Positions 50,671-58,208 of a stretch of 64,000 bases of DNA are shown here, one piece after another. The notes under the pieces are model-generated. The model ran no database searches. It was not told the origin of the DNA and saw nothing but the letters and a program-made list of their open reading frames with translations. The DNA comes from Mesorhizobium loti (GTDB lineage Bacteria > Pseudomonadota > Alphaproteobacteria > Rhizobiales > Rhizobiaceae). How positions within the stretch are numbered: position 1 is the stretch's first letter; every line of letters starts with the position of its first letter. Location: assembly GCA_002356515.1 (NCBI GenBank), contig AP017608.1:16492-80491 (forward strand). Reading direction: 5' to 3'. Made by a program: the position numbers and the translations under genes.

Positions 50671-50985
50671 TCAGTGCTCGTAGTGGTAGGCGGGCAGGTG
50701 CTCAGGCTGGGCCTGCAGCTCCGCAATCAGATAGGCCCGCACCTTTTCCGTGGAATTCACTTGCCGCTGGGCCAGGGCATGAAAATGGAACGCACCTTGG
50801 CGGAGATCTTCCGGTATTCCGGGAATGGTTTCCGCCTGCGTCTTGCGCAGGGTCCAGTAGGCAAGGCGCTTCCGGCACCGGATAAGTTCCTTTTCGAGCA
50901 ATTCCAGTGCCTTGCGCGTCTTGTCGCGTTGTTCCTCCGTCAGTTCGCGGATCCCGAAAACAGATCCTCTATGTACCTTGGCCAT
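50671..50985 (-). CDS. Small helical hypothetical protein
   Basis: 104 residues: ELTEEQRDKTRKALELLEKELIRCRKRLAYWTLRKTQAETIPGIPEDLRQGAFHFHALAQRQVNSTEKVRAYLIAEL. Strongly helical with one coiled coil. It is monocistronic, leftward, in a region of plasmid small ORFs. Not recognised. Confidence 0.5.
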   Translation of the reverse strand: MAKVHRGSVFGIRELTEEQRDKTRKALELLEKELIRCRKRLAYWTLRKTQAETIPGIPEDLRQGAFHFHALAQRQVNSTEKVRAYLIAELQAQPEHLPAYHYEH

Positions 50986-51060
50986 AGATTAATGATGGGG
51001 CGGCTCCCGGAATCCCGCAAGTGTCAGCTTTGGTTCAGACGTCGACCTGAGATACCTAAA

Positions 51061-51088
51061 AGACCCCGGCTAAGATAGCCGGGGTCTT
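51061..51088. terminator. Strong bidirectional terminator
   Basis: AGACCCCGGCT-AAGAT-AGCCGGGGTCT is an 11-pair hairpin followed by TTGTTTTT. It marks the end of the plasmid small-gene area. Confidence 0.88.
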
Positions 51089-51431
51089 TGTTTTTGAGGG
51101 CTCGCGAAGTGGCCGTCTGTCACAATTTCGCGGCGTAAAAGAGAGAAATCAACCAGCAAAGTCCGGTTTCCGCTCATCGGCACACCATAGTAGCCATAGA
51201 ACGCAATGATATCCTGAAGCATAGGGTCCAGGCCGTCGAAAGGCGGCAAGACGATCGCTCGCCATGCCATGCAGCAGTGACAAGCGAGATATTCGCTCAA
51301 ACCAACGATAGGATATAATTCCTAATCCGTAAATGGAGAGCGTAGCCTTCACTTTGTAGCCTCCGGCGATCAACCATTGCGGGGTCGTCCGTCAATGTCT
51401 GAAACGATCAGCTGATGCCGGTTTGGCGCCC
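51089..51431. other. Stretch without a convincing gene
   Basis: A leftward frame of 76 residues (51070-51300) runs into the terminator and has no recognisable domain or clear ribosome site; overlapping frames compete. I do not call a gene. Confidence 0.35.
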
Positions 51432-51510
51432 TTTGCCGGGGGCTGTCGGTCGTATCCCGCCTGCGGCGGCGCTATGCTGATGCTCCTACGGCCGCCCTGT
51501 TGAACCGGTC
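51432..51510. repeat. Left copy of an about 80-bp direct repeat bounding the defence island
   Basis: GCCGGGGGC-GTC-GT, CCCGCCTG-GGCGGCGCTATGCTGA-GCTCCT and GGCCGCCCTGTT-AACCGGTC recur at 61188-61268 in the same order and orientation, about 9.75 kb away. Confidence 0.85.
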
Positions 51511-51517
51511 TCGGGGT

Positions 51518-51789
51518 CGCGAACCGGTGGATACCGTTTCGCCAAGCCTGGTATCATGTTGACCGAACTCGCGCCTGCCACCATGGTGCAAACGTCCTTG
51601 CTGGCTATCATCGATCGTGAGGAGCGAGTTAGGCTGAATGCAGCGATGGACGCCGTCAATGGGCGCTTTGGCCGGAACACGCTTGTGCCGGCAGCGATGG
51701 GGCTGAAACGATCCTGGTCAACAAAGTTCGACCGGAAATCGCCGTGTTTCCCCACGCGATGGGGTGAGTTGTGTCTGGTGGCAGCTTAA
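51518..51789 (+). pseudogene. umuC: umuC 3' fragment (left)
   Basis: The frame reads RTGGYRFAKPGIMLTELAP, then RVRLNAAMDAVNGRFGRNT, then KRSWSTKFDRKSPCFPTRWGEL and a stop. This is the C-terminal (little-finger/DUF4113) end of a UmuC-type Y-family polymerase; the catalytic part is absent. It ends 146 bp before the methyltransferase operon. Confidence 0.75.
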
Positions 51790-51935
51790 CCCAGTGCTTG
51801 TTTTGTGAGCACCGGTCGTTCTTGCCCGAATGCATACATCTTGGATTTGGGGTAAATCTTGAGGGACAAAGGACAATCGCCAGTGATCAAACCGACCATC
51901 TCTTGCCCCAGCTGTCCAGTTGGAGAGCGTAGCCG

Positions 51936-54707
51936 ATGAACGCGGTTGAAATTGAACAGGCGATATCGGCCCTTGCGGACCAGCCGTTTGACCACGACGA
52001 TTTCCCATATTTGTTTCTTCAGGCCTTCGGCAACAAGGAGACCACGCTAAAACGGTTGCGCGCCGGCGCATCGAACAAATCCGACGTGGGCGGTGTTCTC
52101 CAGACCAGCAATATCCACATCGCCGTGTCGCCGGCTGGAGAGGTTGGCAGGACGCTGGCGGCCCTGAGGTCTAGTCCAGCGACGGCCAGGGCGAAGGCAA
52201 AGTTTGTGCTGGCGACCGATGGCGAGGTGTTCGAGGCCGAGGACCTGACCAGCGGGGAAACCGTCGCGTGCGCTTATCCAGACTTCCCGGACCATTTCGG
52301 ATTTTTCCTGCCACTCGCAGGCATCACCACGGTTCAGCAGATCCGTGAAAGTTCGTTCGATATACGGGCTACGGGCCGCTTGAACCGGCTTTATGTCGAG
52401 CTCTTGAAGGAGAACCCGGAGTGGGGCACCGGCGAGCGGCGGCAGGACATGAATCACTTTATGGCGCGGCTGATCTTTTGCTTCTTCGCGGAAGATACCG
52501 ATATTTTCATGCAGTCAGGCCTGTTCACGGGCACGATCGAGCGAATGAGCGCCAGGGATTCGGCCGACACCCATACGGTGATCAGCGAGTTGTTCCGGGC
52601 CATGAACACCAAGATCGGAGACAGGGGAGGCGCCAGGCTGCCCCGCTGGGCTGATGTGTTTCCTTATGTGAACGGCGGGCTTTTTTCGGGTGGCACCGAG
52701 GTGCCGCGCTTCAGCAAGATTGCGCGCTCCTACCTTCTGCATATTGGCAATCTCGACTGGACCAAGATCAACCCAGACATCTTCGGTTCGATGATCCAGG
52801 CCGTCGCGGATGATGAGGAGCGCGGTGCGCTCGGCATGCATTACACCAGCGTGCCGAACATCCTGAAGGTATTGAATCCGCTCTTCCTGGACGATTTACG
52901 GGTCCAGCTGGAGGAGGCGGCGGAAAACCCCCGGATGCTCCTGAACCTGCGCAAGCGCATGGCCAGGATTAGAGTGTTCGACCCAGCCTGCGGCTCCGGG
53001 AATTTTCTGGTCATTGCCTATAAGGAGATGCGCGAGATCGAGGCGGAAATTAACCGGCGACGTGGTGAGCCCGATTGCCGTAGCGACATCCCCCTCACCA
53101 ATTATCGCGGCATTGAACTTAGGGACTTTCCAGCCGAGATTGCGCGCCTCGCGCTCATTATCGCTGAGTATCAGTGCGATGTGCTCTATCGCGGCCAGAA
53201 AGAGGCTTTGGCCGAGTTTCTGCCGCTCGATGCCCAGAACTGGATCACCTGCGGTAACGCGTTGCGACTCGACTGGCTAAGCACCTGTCCGCCGACCGGG
53301 ACGGGCGTGAAATTGCAAGGCGACGACCTGTTCAGTACGCCGGTCGATCAGGCGCAGATCGACTTCCAGAATGAAGGGGGCGAGACATACATCTGCGGCA
53401 ATCCGCCATACTTGGGGACCAAGTACCAGACGCAGCCTCAAAAGGCCGAAATCGCCAACGTATTCAACGCCGATCCTATAAATTTTGGCAACCTGGACTA
53501 CGTCGGAGGCTGGGTCAGATTGGCCGCTGACTATATCACGCGGAGCCCGCGCTCGTCGTTTGCGCTCGTGAGCACGACGAGCCTCTTCCAGGGGGAGCAG
53601 GCAGAGATCGTCTTTTGGATCCTTCAGCGTTTCGACCTTGCAATCGCTTGGTGTCACACCGCCTTCAAGTGGGCGAACCAAGCTACGAATAATGCAGGCG
53701 TTTCGTGCTGTATCGTCGGCATCTCACGAAAGGAAGATACCGTACAAAGGGCAATCTACGACGGCGACTCTGCCCGAACTGTCTCCAATATCGGTCCTTA
53801 CTTGGTTTCGATGCCTGACGTCGTGGTCACAAAGCGAGGCTCACCGTTGTCGACGGAACTTTCTCCGATGTCATATGGGAGTATGTCTAACGACAACAAC
53901 GCGTTCACGATTTCGTTCGATGCGTATCGAGAGGCACTGCGCGCGAATCCGGATAACGGCCGTATCCTTAAATTTTCAGTAGGCGGCAACGAGTTTATAA
54001 ATGGGATCGTTCGACCTGCAATATATATAGAGCCGGAGACGAAGCTCACTGATGAGCAGGTCGCTGAGTTCTCTGGTGTATTTGACCGCGTCAAAGAATA
54101 TCGAAGCTTGAGCCCACGTGCGGCCACGAAACGACTCAGCCAAACGCCGATGTATTTTGCCGAGCGGCGGCACCGTCCCGGGAGTAAGATTTTCGTTCCG
54201 CAAATTTTGTCTGAGCGGCGACCATACATTACGGCAGGTCTACTAGATGAAGATTCGCTGGTGATCGCGCCCCATATGCAGATCACGGATAGTAGGCTTC
54301 ACAACCTCGCTATCCTCTCCAGCAAGCTTCACCTCATTTGGGTGGCCACGGTTTGCGGTAAACTTGAAACGCGGCTGCGATATTCCAATACGCTAGGCTG
54401 GAACACCTTCCCGGTTCCGACACTAACCGAAAAGAACAATGCCGACCTCAAGCGCTGCGCCGAGGACATTCTGCTGGCGCGCGAGGCGCATTTCCCGGCG
54501 ACGATCGCCGATCTCTATAACTCGGACGAAATGCCTGCTGATCTGCGCGAGGCGCACGAGCGAAATGACGAAGTGCTGGAGCGCATCTATATCGGTCGAC
54601 GGTTCCGAAACGATACCGAGCGTCTGGAAAAGCTTTTCGAGCTCTACACCAAGATGACCGCCGTGCAGGGAGCGACCAATAAACAAAGGGCAGGGGTAAG
54701 CGCGTGA
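51936..54707 (+). CDS. MmeI-like class I DNA methyltransferase
   Basis: 923 residues, the size of single-chain type IIL/MmeI-like enzymes. Motif I FDPACGSGNFLVIAY (about 349-363) and motif IV ICGNPPYLGTKYQ (NPPY, about 488-500) mark an adenine-N6 methyltransferase; ALGMHYTSVPNILKVL before motif I is typical of this family, and the last 300 residues hold the target-recognition part. In the N-terminal domain, where MmeI has a PD-(D/E)xK nuclease, the corresponding TDGEVFEAEDL lacks the lysine, so it may not cut. GGAGAG precedes ATG 51936. Its stop overlaps the helicase start (GTGA). Confidence 0.85.
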   Translation: MNAVEIEQAISALADQPFDHDDFPYLFLQAFGNKETTLKRLRAGASNKSDVGGVLQTSNIHIAVSPAGEVGRTLAALRSSPATARAKAKFVLATDGEVFEAEDLTSGETVACAYPDFPDHFGFFLPLAGITTVQQIRESSFDIRATGRLNRLYVELLKENPEWGTGERRQDMNHFMARLIFCFFAEDTDIFMQSGLFTGTIERMSARDSADTHTVISELFRAMNTKIGDRGGARLPRWADVFPYVNGGLFSGGTEVPRFSKIARSYLLHIGNLDWTKINPDIFGSMIQAVADDEERGALGMHYTSVPNILKVLNPLFLDDLRVQLEEAAENPRMLLNLRKRMARIRVFDPACGSGNFLVIAYKEMREIEAEINRRRGEPDCRSDIPLTNYRGIELRDFPAEIARLALIIAEYQCDVLYRGQKEALAEFLPLDAQNWITCGNALRLDWLSTCPPTGTGVKLQGDDLFSTPVDQAQIDFQNEGGETYICGNPPYLGTKYQTQPQKAEIANVFNADPINFGNLDYVGGWVRLAADYITRSPRSSFALVSTTSLFQGEQAEIVFWILQRFDLAIAWCHTAFKWANQATNNAGVSCCIVGISRKEDTVQRAIYDGDSARTVSNIGPYLVSMPDVVVTKRGSPLSTELSPMSYGSMSNDNNAFTISFDAYREALRANPDNGRILKFSVGGNEFINGIVRPAIYIEPETKLTDEQVAEFSGVFDRVKEYRSLSPRAATKRLSQTPMYFAERRHRPGSKIFVPQILSERRPYITAGLLDEDSLVIAPHMQITDSRLHNLAILSSKLHLIWVATVCGKLETRLRYSNTLGWNTFPVPTLTEKNNADLKRCAEDILLAREAHFPATIADLYNSDEMPADLREAHERNDEVLERIYIGRRFRNDTERLEKLFELYTKMTAVQGATNKQRAGVSA

Positions 54708-56755
54708 ACAGTGAAGTGAAATCCGTACCGTCGATCTCGGTCTCCTACGCCCACACAGGCAATTCCGCCAAGGCCAACGAATTCGGCATGCGCCCGATGC
54801 AGGAGCGCGCCTACGAAAAGCGTGGCGAACAGTACCTGCTAATCAAATCGCCGCCGGCATCGGGCAAGAGCCGGGCGCTTATGTTTATTGCCCTCGACAA
54901 GCTTCGGAACCAGGGGCTCAAGCAGGCGATCATCGTCGTGCCCGAAAAGTCCATCGGCTCAAGCTTCAACGACGAGCCGCTGACGAAATACGGCTTTTGG
55001 GCCGACTGGACCGTTGCCCCCCGATGGAACCTCTGTAACGCGCCCGGCGCCGACGGCGGCAAGATCAACGCGTTGGGCGCCTTCCTCGTCAGCAGCGATA
55101 AGGTGCTTGTATGCACCCATGCCACCTTCCGCTTCGCCGTCGATAAGTTCGGTATCGAGGCGTTTGACGACCGACTGATCGCCGTGGACGAGTTCCATCA
55201 CGTCTCGGTCCACCCCGACAACAAGCTTGGCCTGCATCTGGGGCAATTCATTGCCCGGGACCGTGTGCATATCGTGGCGATGACCGGTTCCTATTTCCGG
55301 GGCGACGCGGACGCCGTGCTGTCGCCCGAGGACGAGTCCAAATTCGATACCGTCACCTACACCTACTATGAGCAGCTGAACGGCTACCAGTACCTGAAAG
55401 AGCTCGATATCGGCTATTATTTCTATTCGGGTCCCTATTCCGACGACATATTGAAAGTGCTGGATTCCTCGGAAAAAACCATCATTCACATTCCGAACGT
55501 CAATGCGCGTGAAAGCACCAAGGATAAGATCCGCGAGGTTGAGCACATCATTGAGGAGTTGGGCGACTGGCGGGGAACGGATCCAGCAACCGGTTTCCAG
55601 CTGGTAGCGACGCCAGAGGGCCGCGTGCTGCGGATCGCCGACCTGGTCGACGACGACCCCACCAAACGGGACCGCGTTTCCGCTGCTTTGAAGGATCCGG
55701 CGCAGAAGAACAACCGGGACCATGTGGACATCATCATCGCCCTTGGGATGGCGAAAGAAGGGTTTGACTGGATTTGGTGCGAGCACGCGCTGACGGTCGG
55801 CTATCGGTCGAGCCTGACGGAGATTGTCCAGATCATCGGCCGCGCGACACGCGACGCCCCCGGCAAGACCCGTACCCGCTTCACCAATCTGATCGCAGAA
55901 CCTGATGCCTCCGAGCAGGCCGTGACCGAGGCCGTCAACGATACGCTCAAGGCCATCGCGGCAAGCCTGCTCATGGAGCAGGTGCTAGCCCCGCGTTTCT
56001 CGTTCACGCCCAAGACGCCTGCCAGTGGGCCGGCCGAGGGGTTTGACTATGGCGAGAAAGGCTATGATCCCGGTCAATGTAACGTCGGGTTTGACCGCCA
56101 GAACGGGCAGTTCCAGATCGAAATCAAGGGTCTGGTCGAACCGAAAAGCAAGGAGGCGACCCGAATCTGCAAGGAAGACCTGAACGAGGTCATTGCCTCC
56201 TTCGTCCAGGATAAGACCACAATCGAGCGGGGCCTGTTCGATGCCGAGCTGGTGCCCGAGGAGCTCACGCAGCTCCGTATGGGCAAGATCATCAAGGACA
56301 AATACCCCGAACTTGATGCCGAGGACCAGGAGGCCGTCCGTCAGCACGCCGTGGCCGCTCTTGCTCTGACGCAGAAGGCCAAAGAAATCGCCTTGAGTGC
56401 AGCCGAGCCCGCCGCCGCCGGAAACACCGCCTTCATCCAGGGTGTTCGGCAATTCGCGATGGACGTGCGCGAGCTCGACATCGACATGATTGACCGCATC
56501 AACCCGTTCAGCGAGGCTTATTCGATCCTGGCCAAGACGATGAGCGAGGAAAGCCTCAAGCAGGTTGCGGCCGTCATAGCCGCCAAGCGGGTCAACCTGT
56601 CGCTCGAGGAAGCGCGGGAGCTGGCCAGGCGAGCCCTGGCGTTCAAGCATGAGCGCGGTCGCCTGCCGTCGATCACGTCGGCCGACGCGTGGGAAAAGCG
56701 CATGGCCGAAGGCGTCGCCTTTCTCGCGCGCAAGGCCAAAGAGGCGGCGCAATGA
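54704..56755 (+). CDS. DEAD/DEAH-box superfamily 2 helicase
   Basis: 683 residues from GTG 54704 (AGGGG upstream, 4-bp overlap with the methyltransferase). Motif I SPPASGKSRA (about 48-57), motif II AVDEFHHV (a DEFH box), motif III MTGSYF, and motif VI EIVQIIGRATRDA are all present, so an active ATPase is expected. The C-terminal 230 residues are helical without a known domain. Similar helicases accompany restriction nucleases and use ATP to move along or remodel DNA. It overlaps the nuclease gene (ATGA at 56752). Confidence 0.9.
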   Translation: MNSEVKSVPSISVSYAHTGNSAKANEFGMRPMQERAYEKRGEQYLLIKSPPASGKSRALMFIALDKLRNQGLKQAIIVVPEKSIGSSFNDEPLTKYGFWADWTVAPRWNLCNAPGADGGKINALGAFLVSSDKVLVCTHATFRFAVDKFGIEAFDDRLIAVDEFHHVSVHPDNKLGLHLGQFIARDRVHIVAMTGSYFRGDADAVLSPEDESKFDTVTYTYYEQLNGYQYLKELDIGYYFYSGPYSDDILKVLDSSEKTIIHIPNVNARESTKDKIREVEHIIEELGDWRGTDPATGFQLVATPEGRVLRIADLVDDDPTKRDRVSAALKDPAQKNNRDHVDIIIALGMAKEGFDWIWCEHALTVGYRSSLTEIVQIIGRATRDAPGKTRTRFTNLIAEPDASEQAVTEAVNDTLKAIAASLLMEQVLAPRFSFTPKTPASGPAEGFDYGEKGYDPGQCNVGFDRQNGQFQIEIKGLVEPKSKEATRICKEDLNEVIASFVQDKTTIERGLFDAELVPEELTQLRMGKIIKDKYPELDAEDQEAVRQHAVAALALTQKAKEIALSAAEPAAAGNTAFIQGVRQFAMDVRELDIDMIDRINPFSEAYSILAKTMSEESLKQVAAVIAAKRVNLSLEEARELARRALAFKHERGRLPSITSADAWEKRMAEGVAFLARKAKEAAQ

Positions 56756-57930
56756 CGGCCCTTTCCGACCTTGAATTGTTGGACGCGCTCGGCGTCGACA
56801 TCGAGCAGGACAAGGCCTCCGCCCGGTCTGCCCGCGACGAACGCATCATCGCGGGGTTTGAGGAGATCCAGCGTTTCGTAGAGCAGCACGGCCGCAGTCC
56901 GCAGCATGGCGAGGGCGGCGATATTTTCGAGAGAATCTATGCTGTGCGCCTCGATCGCCTGCGCGCTCTGGAAGACTGCCGCGTTCTTTTGGAACCTCTC
57001 GACCGCCAGAGGCTGTTGTCTGCCCCTTCAGGGCATCAAGCTGCCATAGCACCCGAGGATGACCACGAATTGCTGGCCCAGCTGGGTGTAAACCTCGGAG
57101 CAATAGACGACCTCACGGACTTGCAACACGTCCGATCGACGGCCGACCGGCGAGCTGCCGAAGACATTGCCAACCGGGAGCTTTGCAAGGATTTCGAGAC
57201 GTTTAAGCCCCTGTTCGAGCAGGTGCAGAAGGACCTGGAAACAGGGCTCCGGCAGACGAAGCCGTTTGCAATGAAGGCCGAAATCCAGCCCGGCCACTTG
57301 TTCATCGTCGGTGGCCAGAAGGCCTATGTTGCTGAAATGGGGGAGATATTCTCGAACGCCCAAGGTCGCACCGATGCGCGTCTGCGCGTCATTTTCGACA
57401 ACGGTACGGAAAGCAACCTGCTGATGCGCTCGCTGCAGCGAGCCCTCCATAAAGACGATGCTGGCCGGCGCATCTCCGATCCCGTCGCTGGGCCGTTGTT
57501 CACCCAGGAAAGCGAGGACGGGGACGAGGCGAGCGGAACGATCTATGTGCTTCGCAGTCAATCCAATGATCCCGCGGTCGTTGCAAACCGTGAAATTCTG
57601 CACAAGATCGGAGTGACCGGGGGTAGTGTTGAGCGCCGCATCGCCAATGCACGGCTCGACCCGACCTTCCTCATGGCTGATGTCGAGATAGTCGCCACCT
57701 ATGAGCTCTTCAACATTTCTCGCGCCCGGCTGGAAAACGTCATCCATCGGATCTTCGGCGCTGCCCGCCTGGATATCGAAATAAAGGACCGCTTCGGCAA
57801 TCCTATCATCCCGCGAGAATGGTTCCTGGTGCCTCGCTTCGTCATCGACGAAGCCATCGAGAAAATCAGAGACGGCACGATCGCCGGCTACGCATACGAC
57901 CCGAAGACCGGCACCCTTCGAAAATCATAA
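56752..57930 (+). CDS. GIY-YIG nuclease-family protein (T5orf172-like)
   Basis: 392 residues from ATG 56752. The C-terminal part shows the GIY-YIG outline: GTIYVLRSQ (the GIY strand), HKIGVTGGSVERRI (YIG-like with the catalytic Arg region) and LENVIHRIFGAARL (the glutamate helix), as in T5orf172/MUG113-type domains. The N-terminal about 250 residues are helical and unassigned; they could contact the helicase. It is the last gene of the three-gene operon and is the most likely source of DNA cleavage for it. Confidence 0.82.
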   Translation: MTALSDLELLDALGVDIEQDKASARSARDERIIAGFEEIQRFVEQHGRSPQHGEGGDIFERIYAVRLDRLRALEDCRVLLEPLDRQRLLSAPSGHQAAIAPEDDHELLAQLGVNLGAIDDLTDLQHVRSTADRRAAEDIANRELCKDFETFKPLFEQVQKDLETGLRQTKPFAMKAEIQPGHLFIVGGQKAYVAEMGEIFSNAQGRTDARLRVIFDNGTESNLLMRSLQRALHKDDAGRRISDPVAGPLFTQESEDGDEASGTIYVLRSQSNDPAVVANREILHKIGVTGGSVERRIANARLDPTFLMADVEIVATYELFNISRARLENVIHRIFGAARLDIEIKDRFGNPIIPREWFLVPRFVIDEAIEKIRDGTIAGYAYDPKTGTLRKS

Positions 57931-57959
57931 ATCTCTAGACTGTGAGGGTCGTCCCAAAG

Positions 57960-58142
57960 CACTCTTTGCCGGATCTCCGATCCAGTGGCGGCAACGGCGC
58001 GGCGATCGGACCGCCGTGCGCTACCTATTCATTGGGAACGGCGGCTGCCGGCACAAAGCGGTCTTGGTCGACGAAGTTTGAGCGGAATTCGCCGTCTTTT
58101 ACTACTCGGTGGACAGAATTGCCAAAGGTAGGGTGCTTTTAG
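57960..58142 (+). pseudogene. umuC: umuC 3' fragment (right)
   Basis: Frame ending KRSWSTKFERNSPSFTTRWTELPKVGCF, the DUF4113-type tail of UmuC. The DNA around 58046-58120 clearly matches 51690-51765, the left umuC fragment. Only the last about 40 residues are recognisable; upstream sequence is unrelated. It separates the methyltransferase operon from the PHP-SMC gene. Confidence 0.7.
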
Positions 58143-58208
58143 TACGAACAACTTGTCAAAGCCCAGTCTAAACTACAGAGTGTGCTTTCGGGGGGAGTGC
58201 AAGCGTCG

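Noticed and set aside
51070..51373. Leftward small ORFs between the terminator and the island repeat
   Set aside because: Overlapping frames compete, none has a convincing ribosome site or domain, and one runs into the terminator hairpin.
51335..51934. GGAGAGCGTAGCC present at 51335 and 51922
   Set aside because: A single 13-bp match with no surrounding similarity; I treat it as chance or a shared ribosome-site context.
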